A stretch of DNA of 64,000 nt from Bacteroidales bacterium UBA5371. Its GTDB lineage: Bacteria; Bacteroidota; Bacteroidia; Bacteroidales; P3. The position numbers and the translations under genes are program-made. Shown in pieces: positions 53,772-62,821 of this stretch. Position 1 is the stretch's first letter, and the number at the start of each line of letters is the position of its first letter. Where the stretch lies: NCBI GenBank assembly GCA_002407855.1, contig DHPF01000006.1:124001-188000 (forward strand). Direction: 5' to 3'. Below the pieces are notes generated by a model. It was not told the origin of the DNA, searched no databases, and worked only from the letters and a program-made list of their open reading frames with translations.

Positions 53772-55787
53772 ATGAAAAAACAATTACACATTAAACCAAT
53801 TGTATCTCTACTTTTTTTATTCGTTGTAAGTATAAGTTTGCAAGCACAACAATTTGAATGGGCAAAATCTTATTCAGGCTATGATGGAATGAATAATACT
53901 GATTTATACAATAGAATCTATAATTCAGCATTTGACAGTCAAGGAAATATTTATATTGTAGGAACGATGGGAGAAAATGCAATTATAGATACGACACATC
54001 TTTCTGAAGGATTTTTGGAAAATAAGGCAGCAATAATATTAGCAAAATTAGACCCACAAGGAAATTTACTATGGCAGAAGTCAATAAAAAATACAGGGAC
54101 GAGTCAAAATCCTTGTTGGCTTCAAATAGTTGGAGATACATCAATAGCATTAATGGCGAAAATGTATGTACCAGGATCAAATATAGATTATTTATGGTAT
54201 TTAGATACATTAATTCAAGGCAATAATTCAAATCCTCCTCAATATCCAATTAGTAATGGAGACTATGATTGTTTTTTGAACTTTGACCTTAATGGGAACT
54301 TAAAGAGTCAACATTTTCTACAAAGACAAGAAATAAAAATAGATGGAACCCTTAAATATCCAAGATCTTTAACAGATTATATGACTATAGCCCCTTTCCA
54401 TATAGATAAAAATGGGTATATATATATATATATTAGTGCTTGGCAAACTAATGATGCAGTATCTTTTAATTTAGTTGTGGATAATCATACGTCTTATGAT
54501 TGTGATACAATTTACATGCAGCAAAGTACGAAAATATTTAAATTCACTCCTGATTTTGATTTAGTATGGGAAAAAGATATAATAAGAGATACTTCAGGTG
54601 TAGGTATTGACCCAGCAACAAGCTCCTTTACTCCTTATATCACAGGGATATCAGCAGACAGTGAAGATAATATGTATTTGACTGGTTATATAAATAGATA
54701 TAGAGGAATTACAGAAGATACAACTTTCTATAAGAACATTGAATTAGGGAATAATAAAAAGTTAATCATTAATGATGCAGGATGCGCTAATTTAGGATTT
54801 ATAATAAAATACGATACAACGGGAGAGCCTCAGTGGGCAAATCAACTCTACGGAAAGAAGACCTTTAATGGCTCTGGGGCTTTTCCTCAATATTCTTCTA
54901 ATATATATAATTCAACCATTAATGAAGATAATAATTCTATTTATATAATTGGATCAGCTGTTTATGATACTACATATTGTAAATTATATTTTGATGATAG
55001 TACACAATTTGTTTTTGACCCATCTCATTTAATATATTCAAGGACGAGCGGAAGTAGTGCTGCTGTTTTCTTTGCTAAATTAAATAAGGAGACAGGAAAA
55101 TATATCAATCACGGAACAGCAATTTCAAGTCAAGGGACATTTTTCACTGGCACAGGAACATATAATGTATCATTAGCAACAAGGAATAATCAAGTATTTT
55201 CACAAGTGTTCTATTATAGAGATTTAGTAGGAGTAGATACTGTATTTACAACAGGAGGAATGACATCCCCAAGTATTGGACTTATGCGTTGGAAAGATGA
55301 TGGAGAAGTTATAGATGTAATAAATATTCCAACCAATGGTAGCTCAAGTTATACACAAGCATGTAATACAATCTTAAATGATAATGGAGATTTATTTATA
55401 ACAGGGATGTTTGATAATACAATAAGCTTTGGAGATATAACCCTAATTGGAAGTAGTGGAAGAAGTAATGCTTTTATGGCAAAGTATCATGATTCAACTT
55501 TTGTACATCCTTATACAGAATCAAGTATTAGAGATATCCCACTAATAAATGAAAAAGGAATAATAGTATATCCCAATCCAACAAAAGGAGATGTAAATAT
55601 CACAACTCAAGGAGAAAAGATAAATAGCTTTTCACTTTATAATATCAATGGACAACTTCTCTTGAAAAGTGAAAAACTAAAAACGAAAATGGAAAAGTTG
55701 AATTTGTCTAATTTCTCTAAAGGGGTTTATATGATAAAGATTATTACAGACAAGAATGTTTATTCGAAGAAGGTAATAGTTAATTAA
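53772..55787 (+). CDS. T9SS beta-propeller surface protein, paralogue 2
   Basis: The 671-residue protein has a signal peptide (MKKQLHIKPIVSLLFLFVVSISLQAQ) and the same propeller architecture as paralogue 1 (FDSQGNIYIVGTMG, DSEDNMYLTGYINRY, NDNGDLFITGMFDNT). It ends in its own sorting domain (GIIVYPNPTKGDVNITTQ, KGVYMIKIIT), different in sequence from those of paralogues 1 and 3. The stretch 55221-55487 is nearly identical to paralogue 1 (two substitutions seen in 267 bases). Role presumed as surface-exposed protein; ligand unknown. Confidence 0.88.
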   Translation: MKKQLHIKPIVSLLFLFVVSISLQAQQFEWAKSYSGYDGMNNTDLYNRIYNSAFDSQGNIYIVGTMGENAIIDTTHLSEGFLENKAAIILAKLDPQGNLLWQKSIKNTGTSQNPCWLQIVGDTSIALMAKMYVPGSNIDYLWYLDTLIQGNNSNPPQYPISNGDYDCFLNFDLNGNLKSQHFLQRQEIKIDGTLKYPRSLTDYMTIAPFHIDKNGYIYIYISAWQTNDAVSFNLVVDNHTSYDCDTIYMQQSTKIFKFTPDFDLVWEKDIIRDTSGVGIDPATSSFTPYITGISADSEDNMYLTGYINRYRGITEDTTFYKNIELGNNKKLIINDAGCANLGFIIKYDTTGEPQWANQLYGKKTFNGSGAFPQYSSNIYNSTINEDNNSIYIIGSAVYDTTYCKLYFDDSTQFVFDPSHLIYSRTSGSSAAVFFAKLNKETGKYINHGTAISSQGTFFTGTGTYNVSLATRNNQVFSQVFYYRDLVGVDTVFTTGGMTSPSIGLMRWKDDGEVIDVINIPTNGSSSYTQACNTILNDNGDLFITGMFDNTISFGDITLIGSSGRSNAFMAKYHDSTFVHPYTESSIRDIPLINEKGIIVYPNPTKGDVNITTQGEKINSFSLYNINGQLLLKSEKLKTKMEKLNLSNFSKGVYMIKIITDKNVYSKKVIVN

Positions 55788-55804
55788 TAATAATTGTTTT
55801 ATTC

Positions 55805-55841
55805 ATACGGTGTCTTGTGCAAATAAGGCACCGTATTTTTT
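55805..55841 (+). terminator. Terminator after paralogue 2 (duplicated copy B)
   Basis: ATACGGTG (55805-55812) and CACCGTAT (55829-55836), with the same loop sequence as copy A and a longer T-run. Confidence 0.85.
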
Positions 55842-55894
55842 TTATTTATAAAATTATAAACAAATTTAGGTAAAAAAGTGTTTATATAATGAAA

Positions 55895-55902
55895 TAGTTT
55901 TG
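55895..55902 (+). promoter_or_regulatory. -7 element (TAGTTTTG) for paralogue 3
   Basis: TAGTTTTG fits TAnnTTTG and lies 24 bases before the ATG at 55926. No TTTG is found at the -33 distance. Confidence 0.4.
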
Positions 55903-55925
55903 TTGTCAATTTAAATTCTTAGATT

Positions 55926-57962
55926 ATGAAAAATATATTACTTATTATCAAACCATTAATTCTTCTTGTGTTTTTATCTCTAAACATAATCAATCTCCAA
56001 TCACAGGGAGAGTGGCAATGGGCAAAATCTTATTCAGGGCAAGATGATAATATGAATGGGGGACTATACAATCAGATAACCCGTTCTGTTTATGATTCAC
56101 AAGGCAATATCTATATTGCAGGAACTATGGGAGAAAATGCTTTCTTAGATAATGATGAAAATCTTTCAGAAGGACCTATGATGGGTTATTCCTCTGTATT
56201 ATTGTCAAAGTTTGACCCACAAGGAAATCTTCTTTGGAAAAGATCAATTAAAAATGGAAATTATGAATCTTATACTAATTGGATGGAAATCGTTGGTGAC
56301 ACTTCAATTGTTTTATTTGCCAATTCAGATTCTCCTGGAGGAAATGGAGGAAGTAGATTATGGTATTTAGATACATTAATAATAGGGCAGTATCCCAATC
56401 CTCCAACCTACCCTTTAGGTGGAGGTCAGTTCAGTTGTTTTACAACTTTTGATTTAGATGGCAATAAACAAAATGAATATTTTTTAAGAACAAGATACTA
56501 TGATACATTAGGGACCCCATACACTTATGGAGGAGCACTTGTATTTGATAAATTAGCTCCATTCCATATTGATAAAAATGGTTATATTTATATGTGTGTA
56601 AATATAGATAAGCCAGGCAATGCAGACACAATAAGAATTGTTATTAATGAACAAAAGATATTCCCATTAGGAGATTTTTCTGTTTCAAATAATGCTTGGT
56701 TATTAAAGTTTACACCCAATTTTGATTTAGTATGGTCAAAACAATTAGTAAGAGATACCTCAGGGATAGGAAATGAAAACTCTCTCCTTACAAATTTTTC
56801 TACATATCCTACAGGAATTACAGTTGATGAAGAAGAGAACTTATATCTTACAGGATATATAGATCATTATAGAAGTGATGATACATCCTATTATAGAGAA
56901 GTTCATTTAGGTGCTGGAAAGAAATTAATATTAAATGATGCAGGATGTGATAACTTAGGCTTTATAATAAAGTATGATACAACAGGAGAACCTATTTGGG
57001 CAAATCAAGTATTTGGGGAAATTAGATCTGATTTATCTTTTTCTTCTGTTACGTCATACTCATCATTTATATCCACTTCACAAATAAATAATGATGATGA
57101 TAATATTTATATTTTAGGATGGAGTGTTTGCCCTTTTAGTTATAAATTAAATGGGCAATATGTTTATGATTCTACTGTTTGTAAACTATATTTTGATGAT
57201 AGTACTCAATTACGTTTTAATCCTAATACAATAAATACTTTAACACAAGAAATGGGAATATTCTTTGCTAAACTAAACAAAGAAACTGGAAAATATATTT
57301 CTCATGGGACAACAGATGGAAGTAATGTTAAGAGAAATAAGGATAAATCTTTTGTAGTACGGAATAATCAGGTAATAAGAAAAATTCTTTACTATTGGTA
57401 TTTAAATGGTGTTGATACAATTTATAATACTGGAGGTATTTCAAATCCTGCACTTGCCATAGTTCGTTGGAAGGACGATGGAGAACTTATTGAAGTAATA
57501 AATATTCCTGTTTTCCAAGATCAAAGTAGAACAGGGGATGGAAATACAATAATGAATGATAATGGAGATTTATTTATTACAGGAATGTATAGTAATAATA
57601 TTAGTTTTGGAGATATTTCTTTAAATGGGAGTAGTGGAAGAAGTAATGCTTTTATGGCAAAATATACTGATACTACCTTTCTTCATCCTTATCTTAGCAC
57701 TGCAGAAGATATAGCAATAGAGAATAGTAATAACTTAATAATTTATCCTAACCCTGCCTATAATGAAGTCAATATAAAAGCACAAGGAGAAATGATAATT
57801 GATTTTTCTCTTTATAATATGAGTGGGCAGTTAATATTTATGAAAACAAATCCCAAAGCCAAAACAGAAAAACTAAGCCTTTTTCTATTGCCAAAAGGGG
57901 TTTATATACTAAAAGTCCGAACCCATAAGAATGTATATACCCGCAAGGTTATTCGGAATTAA
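55926..57962 (+). CDS. T9SS beta-propeller surface protein, paralogue 3
   Basis: The 678-residue protein has a signal peptide (MKNILLIIKPLILLVFLSLNI, cleavage near LQSQ), the GEWQWAKSYSGQDD opening of paralogue 1, more diverged propeller repeats, and a sorting domain almost identical to paralogue 1 (IIYPNPAYNEVNIKAQ). The stretch 57630-57846 matches 53294-53510 with two differences noticed in 217 bases. The terminator copy present after paralogues 1 and 2 is absent here. Function as for the others: surface-exposed, ligand unknown. Confidence 0.88.
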   Translation: MKNILLIIKPLILLVFLSLNIINLQSQGEWQWAKSYSGQDDNMNGGLYNQITRSVYDSQGNIYIAGTMGENAFLDNDENLSEGPMMGYSSVLLSKFDPQGNLLWKRSIKNGNYESYTNWMEIVGDTSIVLFANSDSPGGNGGSRLWYLDTLIIGQYPNPPTYPLGGGQFSCFTTFDLDGNKQNEYFLRTRYYDTLGTPYTYGGALVFDKLAPFHIDKNGYIYMCVNIDKPGNADTIRIVINEQKIFPLGDFSVSNNAWLLKFTPNFDLVWSKQLVRDTSGIGNENSLLTNFSTYPTGITVDEEENLYLTGYIDHYRSDDTSYYREVHLGAGKKLILNDAGCDNLGFIIKYDTTGEPIWANQVFGEIRSDLSFSSVTSYSSFISTSQINNDDDNIYILGWSVCPFSYKLNGQYVYDSTVCKLYFDDSTQLRFNPNTINTLTQEMGIFFAKLNKETGKYISHGTTDGSNVKRNKDKSFVVRNNQVIRKILYYWYLNGVDTIYNTGGISNPALAIVRWKDDGELIEVINIPVFQDQSRTGDGNTIMNDNGDLFITGMYSNNISFGDISLNGSSGRSNAFMAKYTDTTFLHPYLSTAEDIAIENSNNLIIYPNPAYNEVNIKAQGEMIIDFSLYNMSGQLIFMKTNPKAKTEKLSLFLLPKGVYILKVRTHKNVYTRKVIRN

Positions 57963-58044
57963 AAAGGGGAAGAAGATAGGTTTGGCTTGTATATGGAATA
58001 ATGGTTTTTACTTCATTATCTTGTTTTAAGTAAGATAATTCATA

Positions 58045-58052
58045 TATCTTTG
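58045..58052 (+). promoter_or_regulatory. -7 element (TATCTTTG) for truA
   Basis: TATCTTTG exactly fits TAnnTTTG and ends 22 bases before the truA ATG; a TTG lies 21 bases further upstream. Confidence 0.55.
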
Positions 58053-58074
58053 CAAGTTGAAGAAAAGATAATTA

Positions 58075-58830
58075 ATGAGGTACTTTATTCATTTGTCGTA
58101 TAATGGTGCAAATTTTTGTGGTTGGCAAATTCAACCCAACGAGCCTTCTGTGCAGGAGGGTTTGGAAAAGGCATTAATGCATATCTTAAAGGAAAATATC
58201 AGCTTAACCGGTTGCGGTAGAACAGATACGGGTGTTCATGCCAAGAGTTATTATGCTCATTTTGACTTTGAGGAAATGTCTGTTGAGGAGCTGAATCAGC
58301 TTAGGTTTAGGTTGAATAATTACTTTGCTTATGATATACGGATTATCTCTATTCTAAAAGTAAAAAATGATGCTCATGCAAGGTTTGATGCCATAAGTAG
58401 AACTTATAAATATTATATAGCTACTCAAAAACAACCTTTTAATAATGAGTTTTCCTATTTTTTCCCTCGTTTGTTGAATGTTGAAATGATGAATAAGGCT
58501 TGTGAGAAACTCTTAACTTATACTGATTTTACAAGTTTTTCAAAGTTACATACTCAGGTAAATAATAATAATTGTACTATTTTTTTTGCTTCTTGGGAGG
58601 TGGAAAATGAAATGTTGGTTTTTACTATAAAGGCTAATCGTTTTCTTAGAAATATGGTTCGTTCTATTGTTGGAACAATGATTGAGGTTGGTTTGGAGAA
58701 GATAAGTGTTGAGGAGTTTTGTAAAATAATAGAACAAAAAAATAGGTCATTAGCTGGTGTTTCTGTTTTGGCTAAGGCTCTTTTTCTCTATGAGGTAGAG
58801 TACGAAAAGGGAATTTTCTTAGAAATATAA
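58075..58830 (+). CDS. truA: tRNA pseudouridine(38-40) synthase TruA
   Basis: The 251-residue protein has the TruA start (MRYFIHLSYNGANFCGWQ) and the catalytic block LTGCGRTDTGVHAKSY with Asp51. The later block is FTIKANRFLRNMVRSIVGT. It converts U38-40 in the anticodon arm of tRNAs to pseudouridine. It is a complete protein of normal length with its own promoter. The branched-chain aminotransferase follows with a separate promoter. Confidence 0.96.
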   Translation: MRYFIHLSYNGANFCGWQIQPNEPSVQEGLEKALMHILKENISLTGCGRTDTGVHAKSYYAHFDFEEMSVEELNQLRFRLNNYFAYDIRIISILKVKNDAHARFDAISRTYKYYIATQKQPFNNEFSYFFPRLLNVEMMNKACEKLLTYTDFTSFSKLHTQVNNNNCTIFFASWEVENEMLVFTIKANRFLRNMVRSIVGTMIEVGLEKISVEEFCKIIEQKNRSLAGVSVLAKALFLYEVEYEKGIFLEI

Positions 58831-58861
58831 TTTGCTATATTAATAATTAGTTGTAATTTTG
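58831..58861 (+). promoter_or_regulatory. Consensus promoter TTTG-N19-TAATTTTG for ilvE
   Basis: TTTG (58831-58834), 19 bases, then TAATTTTG (58854-58861). The last G of the -7 box is the G of an in-frame GTG, so that GTG cannot be the start and the ATG at 58903 is preferred. Confidence 0.75.
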
Positions 58862-58902
58862 TGGAACCTAAAAAAACTAATATTAAACAAATTTTTATAG
58901 AT

Positions 58903-59916
58903 ATGAGTAATATAGATTGGTCAAGCCTACCTTTTGGCTATTTTAAAACTGATTGTAACGTTCGTTGTTACTATCGCGATGGTAAATGGGGTGAATTAGA
59001 ATTCACAGAATCAGAAGAAATTACAATGCATATGGCAGCAACTTGCTTACATTATGGACAAGCAGGTTTTGAGGGAATGAAAGCTTTCCGTGGAGTTGAT
59101 GGAAAGATTCGTTTGTTCCGTCCTTACGAAAATGCTAAACGAATGCATCGTACAGCAGAAGGTATTATGATGGCACCAGTGCCAGAAGATTTATTTGTGA
59201 AGGCTTGTGCTGAGGTAGTAAAACGAAATGAAAGATTTGTTCCACCAGCAGGAACAGGTGCTTCTTTATATCTTCGTCCTTTGTTAATTGGAACAGGAGC
59301 AGAAGTGGGAGTTAGACCTGCAAAGGAATATCTCTTTTTAGTTTTTGTTGGACCAGTTGGACCTTATTTTAAAGAAGGATTTAAGCCAGTAAAATTCCAA
59401 ATTGTAGAAGATTTTGACCGTGCAGCACCGCTTGGAACAGGAACATATAAAATTGGAGGTAACTATGCAGCATCATTGTACTCAGGAACAAGAGCAGCAA
59501 AAGAAGGTTTCTCCAATTGTATTTACTTAGATGCAAAAGAAAAGAAATATATTGATGAAGCTGGAGCAGCAAACTTCTTTGGAATTAAGAATAATACTTA
59601 TGTAACTCCTCATTCTTCTTCTATACTTCCTTCCATAACTAATATGTCGCTTCGTCAATTGGCAGCTGACTTAGGAATGAAAGTAGAGCAAAGACCTGTT
59701 GCAGTTGAAGAACTTTCAACCTTTGAAGAGGTAGCAGCATGTGGAACAGCAGCAGTAATTTCTCCAATAGGACAAATTATGGATAGAGGAACAGGAAAAG
59801 TTTATGACTATGGCAATGAGGCAGGACCTGTATGCAAAAAACTATACGAAACCCTTACAGGAATACAACAAGGTATAGTTGAAGACAAACATAATTGGAA
59901 TTTAATTGTAGAATAA
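58903..59916 (+). CDS. ilvE: Branched-chain amino-acid aminotransferase IlvE
   Basis: The 337-residue protein (from the ATG) is a class IV PLP aminotransferase. It shows LHYGQAGFEGMKAFRG, the PLP-lysine region GTGTYKIGGNYAAS, and EAGAANFFGIKNN, typical of IlvE. It transfers the amino group between glutamate and the branched-chain keto acids. It is a single gene between its own promoter and a terminator. Other ilv or leu genes are not in the window. Confidence 0.95.
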   Translation: MSNIDWSSLPFGYFKTDCNVRCYYRDGKWGELEFTESEEITMHMAATCLHYGQAGFEGMKAFRGVDGKIRLFRPYENAKRMHRTAEGIMMAPVPEDLFVKACAEVVKRNERFVPPAGTGASLYLRPLLIGTGAEVGVRPAKEYLFLVFVGPVGPYFKEGFKPVKFQIVEDFDRAAPLGTGTYKIGGNYAASLYSGTRAAKEGFSNCIYLDAKEKKYIDEAGAANFFGIKNNTYVTPHSSSILPSITNMSLRQLAADLGMKVEQRPVAVEELSTFEEVAACGTAAVISPIGQIMDRGTGKVYDYGNEAGPVCKKLYETLTGIQQGIVEDKHNWNLIVE

Positions 59917-59960
59917 CCAAGTATAACCAAATCTATAATTTTTAGATGATAATACAATTT

Positions 59961-59996
59961 AAAAGACTCAGATGTGAAATCTCAGTCTTTTTTTTT
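59961..59996 (+). terminator. Terminator after ilvE
   Basis: AAAAGACTCAGAT and ATCTCAGTCTTTT form a stem of 12-13 pairs with one C-C mismatch, followed by eight T's. Confidence 0.85.
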
Positions 59997-60032
59997 AATT
60001 TATAGATTTCGTGTAGAATAAAAGAAAATCTC

Positions 60033-60040
60033 TACCTTTG
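60033..60040 (+). promoter_or_regulatory. -7 element (TACCTTTG) very close to the GT9 start codon
   Basis: TACCTTTG fits TAnnTTTG but ends only 4 bases before the ATG at 60045. If used as such, the transcript would begin at or inside the start codon. Confidence 0.45.
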
Positions 60041-60044
60041 TAAA

Positions 60045-61043
60045 ATGAAAAAGTTTTTAGTGATTCAAACCGCTTCAATTGGAGATGTAGTTCTTGCAAC
60101 ATCTCTTATGGAAGAACTACACTATAACTACCCCAAGGAAAAGATAGATGTTTTGGTAAAAAAAGGAAATGAAACCCTTTTTGAAGACCATCCCTTTGTA
60201 GGTAAGGTTTGGGTATGGAACAAGAAAGAAAACAAATACAGAAACCTCCTAAAACTAATAAAAGACATAAGAAAAGCAGACTATGAAATTCTAATCAATA
60301 TCAATCGTTTCTTTTCCTCAGGACTAATTACAGCCTTTTCAAATGCACATTCTACTATTGGATTTAAGAAAAACCCATTATCCATCTTTTTTGACCAAAG
60401 AGTAGAGCATTTAATTAGCAAACATAAGCATATCCACGAAATTGACAGAAATTTCAGGCTAATTGCACAAATTTGCGAAGACGATGAGTCGGAGGTTTTG
60501 CCTCCAAAACTCTATCCAAATAGTAAGACAGCAGAAAAAGTACAACAATATAAAGAAGGGACATACTATACCATAAGTCCAAGCTCACTTTGGTTTACCA
60601 AACAATTTCATATTCAAGGCTGGGTAGAGTTATTAAAACAAGTACCCAAAGAAAACAATATTTACTTGCTTGGAGCAAAGTCAGATGCTATGCTTTGCAA
60701 CCATATTATTAAAGAATCCAATCATCCCAAGGCACATAATCTGGCAGGCAAACTAAGTTTTTTAGAAACCATCTCCTTAATTGATAACGCTAAAATGAAT
60801 TATGTCAATGACTCTGCACCACTGCATTTCTGCTCCTCGGTAAATGCTCCTGTAACAGCCATATTTTGTTCCACAGTACCCTCTTTTGGCTTTGGACCAT
60901 TAAGCTCTGACTCAAAAATTATTCAAACAAAAGAGCATTTAACCTGTCGTCCATGCGGCTTACACGGACATAAAAAATGTCCAAAAGGACATTTCCAATG
61001 CTCAACAACAATCAATATAAAAGAACTAATACATAGATTATGA
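60045..61043 (+). CDS. Family 9 glycosyltransferase (heptosyltransferase-like)
   Basis: The 332-residue protein begins like LPS heptosyltransferases (MKKFLVIQTASIGDVVLATSLM) and has the GT9 donor-site region with SPSSLWFTKQFHIQGW and a late NDSAPLHFCSSVNAPVTAIF. A Cys-rich C-terminus (CRPCGLHGHKKCPKGHFQC) follows. It probably adds heptose or a related sugar in LPS core or surface glycan assembly, on the cytosolic face of the inner membrane. It overlaps the DUF456 gene by 4 bases, so the two are coupled. Confidence 0.9.
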   Translation: MKKFLVIQTASIGDVVLATSLMEELHYNYPKEKIDVLVKKGNETLFEDHPFVGKVWVWNKKENKYRNLLKLIKDIRKADYEILININRFFSSGLITAFSNAHSTIGFKKNPLSIFFDQRVEHLISKHKHIHEIDRNFRLIAQICEDDESEVLPPKLYPNSKTAEKVQQYKEGTYYTISPSSLWFTKQFHIQGWVELLKQVPKENNIYLLGAKSDAMLCNHIIKESNHPKAHNLAGKLSFLETISLIDNAKMNYVNDSAPLHFCSSVNAPVTAIFCSTVPSFGFGPLSSDSKIIQTKEHLTCRPCGLHGHKKCPKGHFQCSTTINIKELIHRL

Positions 61044-61531
61044 CCTTAGATATTATATTTTATGTTATTGGAGCAATACTTGTAATAGTGGGCTTTTTAG
61101 GGTGCATACTACCTGTTTTGCCTGGCTTACCTCTTAGTTATATTGGGATATTGCTTTTACATTTCACAAGCAAAGTCCAATTCTCCATCACTTTTCTTAT
61201 TAGTTGGTTGATAGTTGTTCTAATAGTCCAACTCTTAGACTATGTTGTGCCAATTTGGGGAACAAAACAATTTGGCGGAACTAAATCAGGGGTAAGAGGA
61301 AGTACCCTGGGCCTATTCTTAGGCTTATTCTTTTCGCCATGGGGAATAATACTTGGTCCATTTATTGGAGCTGTTGTTGGGGAAATGATAGGTGGTAAGG
61401 AGTTTTCAATTGCTCTAAAAGCAGGATTTGGTTCTTTTGTTGGCTTTTTAGTAGGAACTCTAATGAAACTAATAGTAGCAGGAGTTTTAGCTTTCTTTTT
61501 CTTTAAAGAACTCTTTATGGCAATTTTCTAA
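61040..61531 (+). CDS. DUF456 membrane protein
   Basis: The 163-residue protein is nearly all membrane: Gly-rich helices (IGAILVIVGFLGCILPVLPGLPLSYIGILL) and small GxxxG-type packing (GLFLGLFFSPWGIILGPFIGAVVGEMIGG). This is the DUF456 pattern, function unknown. The ATGA overlap with the GT9 gene implies translational coupling. A role in surface glycan export is possible but only inferred from position. Confidence 0.86.
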   Translation: MTLDIIFYVIGAILVIVGFLGCILPVLPGLPLSYIGILLLHFTSKVQFSITFLISWLIVVLIVQLLDYVVPIWGTKQFGGTKSGVRGSTLGLFLGLFFSPWGIILGPFIGAVVGEMIGGKEFSIALKAGFGSFVGFLVGTLMKLIVAGVLAFFFFKELFMAIF

Positions 61532-61613
61532 ACAAACAAAGCTCTTTCTGAATCCTTATTTAGAAAAATTCTTTCTTTGTTTTGTTTTATTTAAACCTTG
61601 TTTGGTTAAAGTT

Positions 61614-61645
61614 AAACACCGACCTTTTGGAAGAAGTCGGTGTTT
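61614..61645. terminator. Stem-loop between DUF456 and cydB, probable terminator
   Basis: AAACACCGAC (61614-61623) and GTCGGTGTTT (61636-61645) form a perfect 10-bp stem. The T-runs on both sides are short, so it may be a weak terminator for both converging units. Confidence 0.6.
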
Positions 61646-61659
61646 ATGTTTTCAGACTA

Positions 61660-62808
61660 TTAGTATTTATGCCCTGGTTCTTGCATTTCCTCTTTTGTGA
61701 TAGAGGTCTTATCCATCTTTCTCCAAGCATAAACTATATATGCTAATACAAATGGAATAATAAGTGAAACTACTGACATAACTCTAAGTGTAAAGAGGCT
61801 GGAACAAGAGTTATAGATTGTAAGGGAAGATTGAATATTGAAAGAAGATGGGTAATAGGCCGTGTTGTTATACCCTAAAATTAGGAACAAACTAAGTACT
61901 GCCAAAACAGAACCTATACCCACAAACCAAATACCTTTTCTGAAAATAGTTTTAGAAAACATTGTTTTCACTAATCCAAATAGAACTAAAACAACTCCAA
62001 TTAACAGCATAGCTAAAATAATTGGCATTTGAATATAGTTGGTAAAATACTTGTATTTCTCCATTGAAACAATACCTGATTGACTATCCACTGCAAAGCC
62101 TTGGGCAAGAAATGTTACAACTAAGAATGTTACAAAAGACAAAACAAATAATGTTCCGCAAATTCTCAGTTGTTTTTTTGCTCTTTCTTGAATGGTTGCA
62201 TCGCCAATGTTGTTAATGAAATACAAGGCTCCTAATGTTCTTGATAAGAATAATACAACCACTCCCAAAAGTAAGTTTCTTGGATTGAAAAGTGCTTCCA
62301 AGCCGTGCAGAGGGTTAATCCACTGCGAAATTATCGGCATCATTGGGTTGGTTAGGTTTTCTTTGTTTATCACAAATTCACTCCCTGTGAAGAATGTTCC
62401 CACTGCTGTTCCTAAAAGAAATGGTGCTCCAAATCCATTAATGAGTAAGAAAACATTGAAGGTTTTTTCGCCTAAGAAATTCTTGTCTTTCTTCCTAAAT
62501 TCAAAGGAAACAGCTTGAATAATAAAGCAAAAGAGTATTATCATCCAAACCCAGTAAGCTCCTCCAAAGGAAGTAGAGTAGAAAAGAGGGAAGGCTGCAA
62601 AGAAAGCTCCTCCAAAGGTAACTAAGGTTGTGAATGTAAATTCCCATTTCCTTCCAACGGAATTAACCAACATTGTTTTCTCCAAGTCAGTTTTCCCTAA
62701 TTGAGGGATAAGGCTTTGTCCTCCTTGCACAAATAAAAGGAAAACTAATAATGCCCCTAATAGTGAAATAATAAACCACCAATATTGTATAAAAAAATTG
62801 TAATCCAT
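61660..62808 (-). CDS. cydB: Cytochrome bd oxidase subunit II (CydB)
   Basis: The 382-residue protein has eight to nine membrane helices, starting with IQYWWFIISLLGALLVFLLFVQGGQSL, a family-typical opening, and FGGAYWVWMIILFCFIIQAVSFEFRKK. It forms the scaffold partner of CydA in the high-affinity quinol oxidase. It starts 13 bases after cydA. The enzyme lets an otherwise anaerobic organism scavenge oxygen. The C-terminal tail (MDKTSITKEEMQEPGHKY) is cytosolic. Confidence 0.95.
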   Translation of the reverse strand: MDYNFFIQYWWFIISLLGALLVFLLFVQGGQSLIPQLGKTDLEKTMLVNSVGRKWEFTFTTLVTFGGAFFAAFPLFYSTSFGGAYWVWMIILFCFIIQAVSFEFRKKDKNFLGEKTFNVFLLINGFGAPFLLGTAVGTFFTGSEFVINKENLTNPMMPIISQWINPLHGLEALFNPRNLLLGVVVLFLSRTLGALYFINNIGDATIQERAKKQLRICGTLFVLSFVTFLVVTFLAQGFAVDSQSGIVSMEKYKYFTNYIQMPIILAMLLIGVVLVLFGLVKTMFSKTIFRKGIWFVGIGSVLAVLSLFLILGYNNTAYYPSSFNIQSSLTIYNSCSSLFTLRVMSVVSLIIPFVLAYIVYAWRKMDKTSITKEEMQEPGHKY

Positions 62809-62821
62809 AATATTAACTTTT

